15,916 nucleotides of DNA from the NCBI GenBank assembly GCA_050292235.1, contig JBNKLG010000066.1, positions 1-15,916 of the forward strand, given 5' to 3'. Source of the stretch: JBNKLG01 sp050292235. Its GTDB lineage: Bacteria; Pseudomonadota; Gammaproteobacteria; Chromatiales; Chromatiaceae. The first letter of the stretch is position 1. Each line of letters begins with the position of its first letter. A model generated the notes under the pieces. The model worked only from the letters and a program-made list of their open reading frames with translations, was not told where the DNA came from and did no database searches. This document shows positions 1 to 7,083 of this stretch, in pieces. The translations under genes were made by a program, and so were the position numbers.

Positions 1-1
1 C

Positions 2-592
2 CAGAGCGAAAGCCACAGCAGCAGCTCAAGCATCGGCGTCAGCTTCAACCTGGGGGCCCAGGGCACAGGGTTCAGCCTCGACCTGGCCGCCAGCGAAGGC
101 CAGGGAGAAAGCCAGGGCAACGGCCAGAGCTACAGCAACAGCCACCTGACCGCCGGCAACCAACTCAACCTCCAATCGGGCCAGGACCTCAACATCCAGG
201 GAGCAATCGCCAGTGGCGAACAGGTCCAGGTCGCAGTGGGTGGCAACCTCAGCATCCAGAGCCAACAGAATAGCGACACTTACCACAGTCAAAGCGACAG
301 CAGCGGTGGCAGCCTCAGCATCGGCCCCGGCACCTTCGGCGCCAGCCTCAACCACAGCGACAGCCACATCGACAGCGACTACGCCAGTGTTACTGAACAG
401 AGCGGCATCAAAGCGGGTGACCAGGGGTTCCGGATAACAGTCAACGGTCACACCCAACTGACCGGGGCCGTTATCGCCAGTACCGATGCCGCCATCAGCA
501 ACAACCGAAACCGCTTCTTCCAGGGCGGCCAAGTCCAACTCATCAGTCATCCCTCAGTGCCGGCAATGCAATCAATTTCCAAATGCAGCTAA
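2..592 (+). CDS. Haemagglutinin-repeat (FhaB/CdiA-type) protein, C-terminal fragment, probably truncated
   Basis: The frame is open from the left edge to a TAA at 590-592, giving about 196 codons with the N-terminus outside the window. The protein is rich in Ser, Gly, Asn, Gln and Asp. It shows the beta-helix pattern of haemagglutinin repeats: short hydrophobic-polar strands such as LNLQSGQDLNIQGA, then NLSIQSQQ, then a Ser/His/Asp-rich stretch, then GIKAGDQGFRITVNGHTQL and the GAVIAS motif, all typical of two-partner-secretion exoproteins (FhaB, CdiA). In that family this motif is followed by hundreds of further residues and, in CdiA, a toxin tip. Here the pattern stops about 25 residues after GAVIAS and the last residues look unrelated. 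No toxin or immunity gene follows. I infer a decayed or rearranged gene end, possibly frameshifted near 500-560. The family call is fairly sure; whether the gene is functional cannot be judged. Confidence 0.65.
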   Translation, partial: QSESHSSSSSIGVSFNLGAQGTGFSLDLAASEGQGESQGNGQSYSNSHLTAGNQLNLQSGQDLNIQGAIASGEQVQVAVGGNLSIQSQQNSDTYHSQSDSSGGSLSIGPGTFGASLNHSDSHIDSDYASVTEQSGIKAGDQGFRITVNGHTQLTGAVIASTDAAISNNRNRFFQGGQVQLISHPSVPAMQSISKCS

Positions 593-663
593 CGCTATGT
601 CGGGCAGCGAGTGAATCAGGTGTTCTAAGACCTTTCCTAGCGCCAGAGCAAGAGTTCTGGGGT

Positions 664-669
664 TATACT
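664..669 (+). promoter_or_regulatory. Possible -10 element upstream of the lptM operon
   Basis: TATACT at 664-669 matches five of six bases of the sigma70 -10 consensus and lies 33 bases before the lptM ATG, in the only gene-free gap (593-702) upstream of the operon. No convincing -35 hexamer sits 16-18 bases further upstream, so this is weak. The gap also holds a short 5-bp inverted repeat (643-647 with 656-660), but nothing else recognisable. Confidence 0.3.
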
Positions 670-702
670 CGCTGGTTTTAGACCTTAACCGGCAAAATAT
701 CC

Positions 703-837
703 ATGATCCAACGCCTTTCACTGCTTGTTCTGCTCCTGTCCCTGCTCTCTTTGTCAGCCTGTGGCCAAAAGGGGCGACTCTATCTGCCGGATGACGACAC
801 TGCCCGATCCAGTCAGCGCCAAAATCAGGGGCGTTGA
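703..837 (+). CDS. lptM: LptM (YifL-like) small lipoprotein
   Basis: A 44-residue lipoprotein precursor. A short hydrophobic signal peptide (residues 1-19, Leu-rich after MIQR) ends in the lipobox LSAC, with Cys20 as the lipidated residue. The mature start CGQKGRLYLPDD matches the family hallmark CGxKGPLYxP, except that the usual Pro is Arg at residue 25. LptM is known from E. coli to bind the LptD/LptE lipopolysaccharide translocon at the outer membrane and help LptD oxidative maturation. Its position immediately before lysA and dapF is the standard gammaproteobacterial arrangement and supports the call. The stop lies 3 bases before the lysA start, so the two are very likely co-transcribed and translationally linked. 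It is the first gene of the operon. Confidence 0.9.
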   Translation: MIQRLSLLVLLLSLLSLSACGQKGRLYLPDDDTARSSQRQNQGR

Positions 838-840
838 AGC

Positions 841-2091
841 GTGGATCATTTTCAGTATCAGGATGGGTTGCTCCACGCCGAAGATGTCTCTCTGACAGAG
901 ATTGCAGAACGCTATGGCACCCCTTGCTATGTCTATTCCCGCGCCACGTTGGAGCGTCATTGGCGGGCTTTTGATCGTGCCTTTGGTCGCCATCCCCATC
1001 TGATCTGTTATGCGGTCAAGGCCAATGCCAATCTGGCGGTATTGAATGTGCTGGCCCGGCTGGGTTCTGGTTTCGATATCGTCTCGGTGGGTGAGCTGGA
1101 GCGGGTTGTGGCCGCCGGAGGCGATCCGGCCAAGACGGTTTTTTCTGGTGTCGGGAAGCGTGCCGACGAGATGCGCCGCGCCCTGGAGCTGGGCATCCGT
1201 TGCTTCAACGTCGAGTCTTTGGCGGAACTGGATCGATTGAACCAGGTGGCAGCCGAGTTGGGGGTGAAGGCTCCGGTGTCTTTGCGGGTCAATCCCGATG
1301 TCGATCCCCAGACCCATCCCTACATCTCTACCGGGATGAAGGAGAATAAATTCGGTATCGAGGCTGGGCAGGCCCTGGCAGCCTATCGTCGGGCGGCCGA
1401 GCTGCCCCATCTGGAGATCCAGGGCATCGATTGTCATATTGGCTCTCAGCTCACTGGACTGCGGCCTTTTATTGATGCTTTGGAGCGGGTATTGCGCTTG
1501 GTCGACGAGCTCCAGGCCGAGGACATTAGGCTGCATCATCTGGATGTGGGAGGTGGTCTTGGGGTGCGTTATATCGATGAAGATCCACCGGAGCCCTCGG
1601 ATTATGCCGCCAGCCTTATCGAGCGCCTCATGGATTTACCCTATGAGATTCTGGTAGAACCCGGTCGGGCCATCGCGGGAAATGCAGGGGTACTGCTGAC
1701 CCGGGTGGAATACCTTAAGCCTACCGAGCACAAGCATTTTGCCATCGTCGATGCTGCGATGAATGATCTGCTGCGGCCTGCCCTTTACCAGGCCAATCAG
1801 GGCATCGTGCAGGTGGATCAGGATTCCGGTGGGGAGCTTGCAGTGTACGATATCGTCGGACCGGTGTGCGAAACCGCCGATTTTCTTGGCAAAGGGCGGC
1901 GTCTGCGTCTCTCTCCGGGCGATCTGTTGGCGGTGCGTACCAGCGGTGCCTATGGCTTTGTCATGAGCTCTAATTATAACAGCCGCCCCCGTGGTGCTGA
2001 GGTCATGGTGGATGGTGCTGAGGCCCATCTGGTCAGGCAGCCGGAATGCGTTGCCGATCTCTTTGCCCTGGAATCGGTACTGCCGCAATGA
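841..2091 (+). CDS. lysA: Diaminopimelate decarboxylase LysA
   Basis: A PLP enzyme that decarboxylates meso-diaminopimelate to L-lysine, the last step of lysine synthesis, in the cytoplasm. At 416 aa it has the usual length. The alanine-racemase-like TIM barrel comes first, with the PLP lysine Lys60 in YAVKANAN. HIGSQ follows at 199-203, the glycine loop GGGLG at 237-241 and EPGR at 273-276 (phosphate and substrate binding). In the C-terminal beta domain, CETAD at 343-347 carries the dimer-interface Cys/Glu pair that completes the active site, and GAYG is at 369-372. The start is GTG at 841, 3 bases after the lptM stop, with an AGGGG-type ribosome site in the end of lptM. The gene overlaps dapF by ATGA at 2088-2091. 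All key residues are present. Confidence 0.97.
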   Translation: MDHFQYQDGLLHAEDVSLTEIAERYGTPCYVYSRATLERHWRAFDRAFGRHPHLICYAVKANANLAVLNVLARLGSGFDIVSVGELERVVAAGGDPAKTVFSGVGKRADEMRRALELGIRCFNVESLAELDRLNQVAAELGVKAPVSLRVNPDVDPQTHPYISTGMKENKFGIEAGQALAAYRRAAELPHLEIQGIDCHIGSQLTGLRPFIDALERVLRLVDELQAEDIRLHHLDVGGGLGVRYIDEDPPEPSDYAASLIERLMDLPYEILVEPGRAIAGNAGVLLTRVEYLKPTEHKHFAIVDAAMNDLLRPALYQANQGIVQVDQDSGGELAVYDIVGPVCETADFLGKGRRLRLSPGDLLAVRTSGAYGFVMSSNYNSRPRGAEVMVDGAEAHLVRQPECVADLFALESVLPQ

Positions 2092-2918
2092 GACTACGGT
2101 TTAGCAAGATGCATGGGCTGGGCAATGACTTTGTGGTCATCGATGCCACCCGCTGCCCTTTGGTGCTGACTCCGGCGCAGATCAGACAGCTGGCGGATCG
2201 CCACTTTGGCATTGGTTGTGATCAGCTGTTGTTGGTGGAGCCTCCCAGGGATCGTCAGACCGATTTCTATTACCGCATTTTCAATGCTGATGGCGGCGAG
2301 GTGGAGCAGTGCGGCAACGGTGCCCGTTGTTTTGCCCGTTTTGTCCGGGATCGGGGGTTGACCGATAAGAAGGTGATTGATGTCGGCACCACGAAAGGTT
2401 CCATTCGACTCTATATCGAGACCGATGGTCAGGTACGGGTCAATATGGGACGTCCCCGGTTTGACCCGGCCAGTCTGCCTTTCATCGCCCCGGAAGAGGC
2501 GCTGGATTACGAGCTTTCTGTCGCAGAGGCAACGGTGCGTGTAGCGGCTCTTTCCATGGGCAATCCCCATGCAGTATTGCAGGTGGAAGACCCGGATCTG
2601 GCCCCAGTGGCCCAGTTGGGTACGGCGATCCAGATCCATGCCGCCTTTCCTCAGGGGGTCAACTTTGGCTTCATGGGGGTCGAAAATCGACAGCATATCC
2701 ATCTGCGGGTCTTCGAGCGTGGTGTGGGCGAGACTTTGGCTTGTGGTACAGGGGCCTGTGCTGCTGCCATCGCTGGCATTCGATGGGGGCTATTAGACGC
2801 AGAGGTTCAGGTCAGTCTGCCAGGGGGAGATCTTATGATAAGCTGGCGCGGCGATGCTGAACCGGTCTGGATGACCGGCCCTGCGGCACGGGTTTTTGAT
2901 GGAGAGATAGGGTTGTGA
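2088..2918 (+). CDS. dapF: Diaminopimelate epimerase DapF
   Basis: A cofactor-independent epimerase that interconverts LL- and meso-diaminopimelate, supplying both LysA and peptidoglycan precursor synthesis (MurE). The 276 aa match the family length. The N-terminal MRLRFSKMHGLGNDF is canonical. The two catalytic cysteines sit in the symmetric half-domains: Cys75 in EQCGNGARC and Cys219 in LACGTGACAAA. Substrate-binding Asn13, Asn66 and Glu210 lie in expected motifs. The ATG at 2088 overlaps the lysA stop (ATGA) and starts the conserved N-terminus exactly. An in-frame ATG at 2046 would add 14 unrelated residues read inside lysA and is rejected. The end overlaps the next gene by GTGA (2915-2918). 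This is a core housekeeping gene of a Gram-negative with meso-DAP peptidoglycan. Confidence 0.97.
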   Translation: MRLRFSKMHGLGNDFVVIDATRCPLVLTPAQIRQLADRHFGIGCDQLLLVEPPRDRQTDFYYRIFNADGGEVEQCGNGARCFARFVRDRGLTDKKVIDVGTTKGSIRLYIETDGQVRVNMGRPRFDPASLPFIAPEEALDYELSVAEATVRVAALSMGNPHAVLQVEDPDLAPVAQLGTAIQIHAAFPQGVNFGFMGVENRQHIHLRVFERGVGETLACGTGACAAAIAGIRWGLLDAEVQVSLPGGDLMISWRGDAEPVWMTGPAARVFDGEIGL

Positions 2919-3595
2919 TCGAAGAGCAAGAAACTGAGTCTGAAAGCCAGGACGTGGTCGAGTATCTGAGAGATCATCCCGATTTCTTTCTGGACCATGC
3001 CGAAGTGTTGGTGGAGCTGCGTATTCCCCATGACAGTGGTCAGGCAGTCTCCCTGGTTGAACGTCAGGTTCAGGTGCTGCGGAATCAGCTCAGCCACTGT
3101 CAGAGTGATCTGGCCCATCTGGTGGCTGTCGCACGAGAGAACGAAAGCCTCTCCGGTCGTATGCATCAGCTCACCACGGCGCTGGTGGTTGCCGATACCT
3201 TTGAGGAGCTCATCACTGTGTTACAGGATGAGCTGTTCGACCATTTTCAGGCCGATGCCGTGGAAATGCGGCTCTTCTCCAGCCTGGAGTTGGAGGCCGA
3301 AGGCAATTCGGCCGGCGCTGCCCTGATTGCTCGCTTGCGGGCGTTTTGGGACAGCGGCAAGCCCGTTTGCGGTAATCTGGACAGCCCCCAACTGGAGTTC
3401 ATCTTTGGCCCCCTGGCGGAAACCGTTGCTTCGACCGCCATTGTCCCCATTCGCAGTGATGAGAGCCTGGGCATCCTGGCTATCGGTAGCCGCAGTCCGG
3501 ATCGGTTCGTGTCGGACAAAGGCACTCTGTTTCTGACACGGCTGGCAGAGATCATTAATGCCTGTTTGAGGCGGGTTTCCCTGCCCGGGCTCTAG
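2915..3595 (+). CDS. DUF484 family protein (GAF-like fold)
   Basis: A 226-aa cytoplasmic protein of the DUF484 (PF04340) family, recognised by the N-terminal signature VVEYLRDHPDFFLDHAEVL at residues 14-32, a following segment of about 40 residues with heptad character (likely coiled coil, about 45-90), and a C-terminal alpha/beta domain of GAF-like character containing GPLAETVASTAIVPI and LGILAIGS, followed by a final helix. The family has no established biochemical function; a GAF-like fold suggests ligand sensing or dimerisation, which is inference. The gene is conserved between dapF and xerC in many gammaproteobacteria, as here. The GTG start at 2915 overlaps the dapF stop, and the TAG stop shares one base with the xerC GTG. 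Its tight coupling argues for co-expression with xerC, but a role in recombination is not shown. Confidence 0.9.
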   Translation: MIEEQETESESQDVVEYLRDHPDFFLDHAEVLVELRIPHDSGQAVSLVERQVQVLRNQLSHCQSDLAHLVAVARENESLSGRMHQLTTALVVADTFEELITVLQDELFDHFQADAVEMRLFSSLELEAEGNSAGAALIARLRAFWDSGKPVCGNLDSPQLEFIFGPLAETVASTAIVPIRSDESLGILAIGSRSPDRFVSDKGTLFLTRLAEIINACLRRVSLPGL

Positions 3596-4494
3596 TGCCA
3601 ACAGAATTCGATCATTTTCTCGATTATCTACGCCATGAGCGGCGCCTGTCGTCCCGTACCCTGAGCGCTTACAGTCGGGATCTCCATCAACTCTGGCAAT
3701 GGATGCAGGATCAGGTCTTGACCGATTTTGGCCGGATTGGCCCCCATCAGATTCGCAGCTTTATCGCTAGCCGCCATCGTCAGGGCATCGGCGGTAAATC
3801 GATCCAGCGCGAGCTCTCTGCCATCCGCGCCTTCTATCGCTTTTTACAGCGCGAGGGTGTGGTTGAAAACAATCCCGCTGAGGGGGCCTCTGCACCTAAA
3901 TCAGCGCGACAACTGCCGGGCAATCTCGATGCCGACCAGTTGGGTTCGCTGCTTGATCGGATGGATAGTCAGGATCCTCTCGATCTGCGCGATCTCGCCA
4001 TGCTGGAGCTGTTCTATTCCTCTGGGTTGCGCCTCTCTGAGCTCTGCTCTCTGAATCAGGTACAGGTCGCAGGTGATAACCCCATGCTGCGGGTGACGGG
4101 GAAGGGAAACAAAGTCCGGGAGGTTCCCATTGGCAGCAAGGCCCGTGAGGCCATCGCTGCCTGGCTTCATGTTCGCGATCAACTGGCCGGTGCCGGGGAG
4201 ATGGCGCTCTTTGTCAGTCGTCGCGGCTGTCGTATCAGCCCACGTACGGTTCAGGAGCGGGTCAAACACTGGGGCATTCGCCAGGGGGCGACCCGTCATC
4301 TGCATCCCCACCTGTTGCGCCACTCCTTTGCCGGTCATCTGTTGGAGTCTTCCGGTGATTTGCGGGCGGTGCAGGAGTTGCTGGGTCACGCCCATATCAG
4401 CACTACCCAGATCTATACCCATCTCGATTTTCAGCATCTGGCAGAGGTTTACGACAAGGCCCATCCCCGTGCCCGTAAAATGACCAAAGAGTAA
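3595..4494 (+). CDS. xerC: Tyrosine recombinase XerC
   Basis: A site-specific recombinase that, with XerD, resolves chromosome dimers at dif sites during division. At 299 aa it has standard XerC length. The N-terminal SAM-like core-binding domain (about 3-90) includes the LSxRTLSAYSRDL motif. The catalytic domain carries the full set: Arg146 (GLRLSEL), Lys170 (TGKGNK), His239 and Arg242 (HPHLLRHSFAGHLL), His265 (LLGHAHIS) and the nucleophile Tyr274 (TQIYTH). The position after DUF484 in the dapF operon is the usual xerC locus, which favours XerC over XerD or an integrase, and no phage or attachment site is visible. The GTG start shares a base with the previous TAG stop. The gene ends the operon; 64 bases without a clear terminator follow. 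Confidence 0.95.
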   Translation: MPTEFDHFLDYLRHERRLSSRTLSAYSRDLHQLWQWMQDQVLTDFGRIGPHQIRSFIASRHRQGIGGKSIQRELSAIRAFYRFLQREGVVENNPAEGASAPKSARQLPGNLDADQLGSLLDRMDSQDPLDLRDLAMLELFYSSGLRLSELCSLNQVQVAGDNPMLRVTGKGNKVREVPIGSKAREAIAAWLHVRDQLAGAGEMALFVSRRGCRISPRTVQERVKHWGIRQGATRHLHPHLLRHSFAGHLLESSGDLRAVQELLGHAHISTTQIYTHLDFQHLAEVYDKAHPRARKMTKE

Positions 4495-4558
4495 CCCCGG
4501 TCTTCACTATTCATATCGTATAGAATGGACTCATGCCACCGCCTAATAATCTAGTGCC

Positions 4559-6493
4559 TTGATCATACGCTCCTTTTTGCTGACTTTTCTGACTCTCAGC
4601 CTGTTGCTGACAGGTGGCTTTGGCGTTTTCCTGTTCATGGAGCACAGCTACAACGAGGCGGATATCCGTGCCAACGAACAGGCGACGCTACAGGCGATCT
4701 CCCGGTCGATTTTGTTGGATTTTGATACGGTACTCCCCGATCTTCGTCTGCTCGGACAAAATCCCCATTTACGGCGCTTTATTCGCTTGGGTGATGAGAC
4801 ATCCCGAGAGCAATTACAAGAGGATTTTGTCAGCCTGGCACAGTACAAGCGTATTTATGCCCAGGTGCGCTTTCTGGATGAAAACGGCATGGAAAAGGTC
4901 AGGGTCGATTTTGATGGTCAACAAGTCCTGCTGATTCCGAAGAGTGAGCTTCAGGAGAAAAAACATCGGTACTATTTCCAGGATGCTGTTCGACTGGGAC
5001 CGGGGCAGGTCTATGTCTCCCCCCTCGATCTTAATATCGAACATAAAGAGATCGAACGCCCTTTTAATCCCATGATTCGTTTCAGTGCTCCTGTCCATGA
5101 CAGTCAAGGGCGGCTTCGGGGTGTGCTGGTATTGAATTATCTGGCTGAGCGCCTTTTGCAACACTTTGACCATGTTGCCGCTGGCGCCAAAGGCCATGTC
5201 AGTCTGGTGAATGCGGACGGTTTCTGGCTAAGGTCTGAGAACAAGGCCCAGGAATGGGGCTTTATGTTTCAACATGGTCAACGGATTCAACAACGATATC
5301 CACAGTTTTGGGAACAGGCACATCAGCAGCCGTCAGGTCAGTTCCACACCCCAGAAGGGCTGTTTACCAGTGCGAAAATTCAGCCGCTTCAAGCGCTCAG
5401 CGCGGCCTCATCTGAGATTCAACGCGGTGTTGATCAGACTGCCAGGGATTATCACTGGTTTGCCCTAACTTTGGTCACGCCTGAGATGCTGAGGGTAAGA
5501 CTCTTTCAACACCTGGGTGGTCCCAGTGCCATGTTATGGTTTCTAGGCTTGGTCATCGCAGGCCTCCTCAGCTGGCACCGGGCGCAGATCAATGCCGAAA
5601 AAAATCGTCTGGAAAATGATAACGCGCTCCATGCTGCTATTTACGAGACCTCTTCAGAGGGCATTGCCATACTGCAGGAGGAAAAAGATCAAGAACCGAC
5701 AATTGTTGGTATCAACAACAGTTTTTGTCTTATCACAGGCTGTTCTCTCGATGAGGCTCGAGGGCAAAGCCTCTCCGGCCTGCCTGCTCTTCAAACAGAC
5801 CCGGCTTTTCGAGATCTGTGGTATCGCATCGAAAAAGAAGGCTTTTGGGAGGGTGAGATTCCGATCAAGCCCAAAGATGGCCCCGATATCATGGCTTTGG
5901 CCCGATTATCTCAAATCATTCATCCCTCCAGTCCGAATCGTCATTTTGTTATTCTGTTGTCAGATATCACGGAGAAAAAACGCGCCGAAGAGGCGTTGCG
6001 CCAAAGGGCCTATCAAGATCCGCTGACCGGCCTCCATAATCGGTTCTACTTTAATGAACAGCTCAAGATTGAGTTGGGCCGCGCCAGGCGAAATGAAACA
6101 GACTTTGCTTTACTCTATATTGACCTGAACCATTTCAAGCCCGTCAACGATAATCACGGCCATCATGTGGGCGACCATGTTCTTTGCGAGATCGCCGATC
6201 GACTTAAATCCTGTCTGCGTGAGATCGACACTCTGGCCCGGGTTGGCGGGGATGAGTTCCTGGCATTACTGTCCAATATTCAGTACCCGGAGGATACCGA
6301 TCTTATCACCAGCAGAATCATTCAAATGGTGCAAACCCCCATCCTCTATGAAGGCACAGCTTTGCATGTGACGGCCAGCATTGGTCTTGCCGTTTATCCG
6401 ATTAACGGCTCCGATGCCCAAGAGCTGACCCAATATGCAGATCAGGTGATGTATGAGGCCAAGCGAGCCCAGTTCCGGAGGACGTCCCTCTAG
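4559..6493 (+). CDS. Membrane dCache-PAS-GGDEF diguanylate cyclase
   Basis: A 644-aa sensor enzyme predicted to make cyclic di-GMP from two GTP. In order: transmembrane helix 1 (about 5-25), a periplasmic double-Cache-like sensor region (about 30-315, with YAQVRFLDENGMEKVRVDF typical of such domains), transmembrane helix 2 (about 322-340), a PAS domain (about 350-475, ending in DITEKKRAEEAL) and a GGDEF domain (about 485-640, starting DPLTGLHNR). The active-site loop is an intact GGDEF at 563-567. The I-site RxxD (REID, 554-557) sits five residues before it, so feedback inhibition by c-di-GMP is expected. There is no EAL or HD-GYP domain. The start is a TTG at 4559, the first possible start after an in-frame stop at 4544-4546; the next ATG (4637 area) would remove helix 1. 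The ribosome site is weak. The ligand of the sensor is unknown. Confidence 0.9.
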   Translation: MIIRSFLLTFLTLSLLLTGGFGVFLFMEHSYNEADIRANEQATLQAISRSILLDFDTVLPDLRLLGQNPHLRRFIRLGDETSREQLQEDFVSLAQYKRIYAQVRFLDENGMEKVRVDFDGQQVLLIPKSELQEKKHRYYFQDAVRLGPGQVYVSPLDLNIEHKEIERPFNPMIRFSAPVHDSQGRLRGVLVLNYLAERLLQHFDHVAAGAKGHVSLVNADGFWLRSENKAQEWGFMFQHGQRIQQRYPQFWEQAHQQPSGQFHTPEGLFTSAKIQPLQALSAASSEIQRGVDQTARDYHWFALTLVTPEMLRVRLFQHLGGPSAMLWFLGLVIAGLLSWHRAQINAEKNRLENDNALHAAIYETSSEGIAILQEEKDQEPTIVGINNSFCLITGCSLDEARGQSLSGLPALQTDPAFRDLWYRIEKEGFWEGEIPIKPKDGPDIMALARLSQIIHPSSPNRHFVILLSDITEKKRAEEALRQRAYQDPLTGLHNRFYFNEQLKIELGRARRNETDFALLYIDLNHFKPVNDNHGHHVGDHVLCEIADRLKSCLREIDTLARVGGDEFLALLSNIQYPEDTDLITSRIIQMVQTPILYEGTALHVTASIGLAVYPINGSDAQELTQYADQVMYEAKRAQFRRTSL

Positions 6494-6517
6494 CCCGACG
6501 CTGTTTCCGGGTCGGGC
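6493..6517 (+). other. Short hairpin between the GGDEF gene and the DOMON-like gene
   Basis: GCCCGAC at 6493-6499 is followed by its exact reverse complement GTCGGGC at 6511-6517, a 7-bp GC-rich stem with an 11-base loop. It begins on the last base of the cyclase stop codon and ends just before the ATG at 6523, next to the AGGA ribosome site. There is no T-run, so it is not a typical intrinsic terminator. It could attenuate readthrough or influence initiation of the downstream gene; both are guesses. Confidence 0.4.
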
Positions 6518-6522
6518 AGGAT

Positions 6523-7083
6523 ATGGTTCCCCATCGTCACAATCCCTGGTTGCCACTCTGCTGTCATCCTGCTAAACCCTGTGGTGTTGAACTTACGTTG
6601 CATGTGCGGGCGGCTTTGATACCAACGGGTGGCCTGTCATTGCGCTATCGCCTGCAAGCAGATCTGGGCCGGATTCTGATCCCCGAACCCCAGACTCCGG
6701 TGTTCTGCCACCGATTGTGGGCACACAGCTGCTTCGAAGCCTTTGTCGGTCTGCAAGGGGAGAGCGCCTATCGTGAATTTAACCTTTCCCCCTCGGGGCA
6801 GTGGGCGGCCTATGCCTTCGAGGCTTATCGTCAGCCAGCAGCGTGGTCTTTATCTTTGGCACCACCGATGAGTTTGAAGACTGGCGAAAATGAGCTTCTG
6901 CTGGAGGCCGAGCTGACCTCCGGGCATCTGCCCCAGAATCCAGAACAGAAGCCACTCCAGCTTGGCTTGAGTGCCGTCATTGAAACCCAGAGTGGCGACA
7001 CGTCATACTGGGCTCTAAGCCATCCGGCGGCGATGCCGGATTTCCATCATGCAGACGGATTCATCCATGAAATTCGGCCTTGA
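6523..7083 (+). CDS. DOMON-like (CBM9-type fold) protein next to namZ
   Basis: A 186-aa protein resembling the DOMON-like family of small beta-sandwich proteins. Recognisable features are CHPAKPC near residues 14-20, YRLQADLGRILIP (about 43-55), then LWAHSCFEAFVGL, where the pattern W-x-x-x-CFEAF is characteristic, then YREFNLSPSGQWAAYAFEAYR and a late strand segment YWALSHPAAMPDFHHADGFI. No signal peptide or membrane helix is seen, so it is probably cytoplasmic. DOMON folds bind sugars or haem in other proteins, but no ligand can be assigned here. The ATG is preceded by AGGA at close spacing. The end overlaps the start of the DUF1343/NamZ gene by 17 bases, implying translational coupling and a shared function in handling cell-wall sugars (inference). 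Family assignment is by pattern only. Confidence 0.75.
   Translation: MVPHRHNPWLPLCCHPAKPCGVELTLHVRAALIPTGGLSLRYRLQADLGRILIPEPQTPVFCHRLWAHSCFEAFVGLQGESAYREFNLSPSGQWAAYAFEAYRQPAAWSLSLAPPMSLKTGENELLLEAELTSGHLPQNPEQKPLQLGLSAVIETQSGDTSYWALSHPAAMPDFHHADGFIHEIRP

Noticed and set aside
26..550. 174-aa open frame on the minus strand, Ala/Val-rich
   Set aside because: It is the antisense of the haemagglutinin-repeat region, low in complexity with no family motif; its openness follows from the Ser/Gly codon bias of the plus-strand gene.
643..660. Inverted repeat CCAGA...TCTGG before lptM as a terminator
   Set aside because: The stem is only 5 bp with an 8-base loop and no adjacent T-run, so it is indistinguishable from chance.
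754..1539. 261-aa minus-strand open frame
   Set aside because: It is fully antisense to lptM/lysA, both of which have clear motifs; it has no recognisable domain and starts inside a conserved gene.
2046..2087. Longer dapF start (14 extra residues)
   Set aside because: The extra residues are read within the lysA C-terminus and are unlike DapF; the ATG at 2088 gives the canonical N-terminus and an ATGA overlap.
4509..4526. Weak dyad ATTC...GAAT and TAGAAT as a promoter or operator for the GGDEF gene
   Set aside because: The dyad has only four matching bases per arm and no -35 at proper spacing; too weak to list as a feature.
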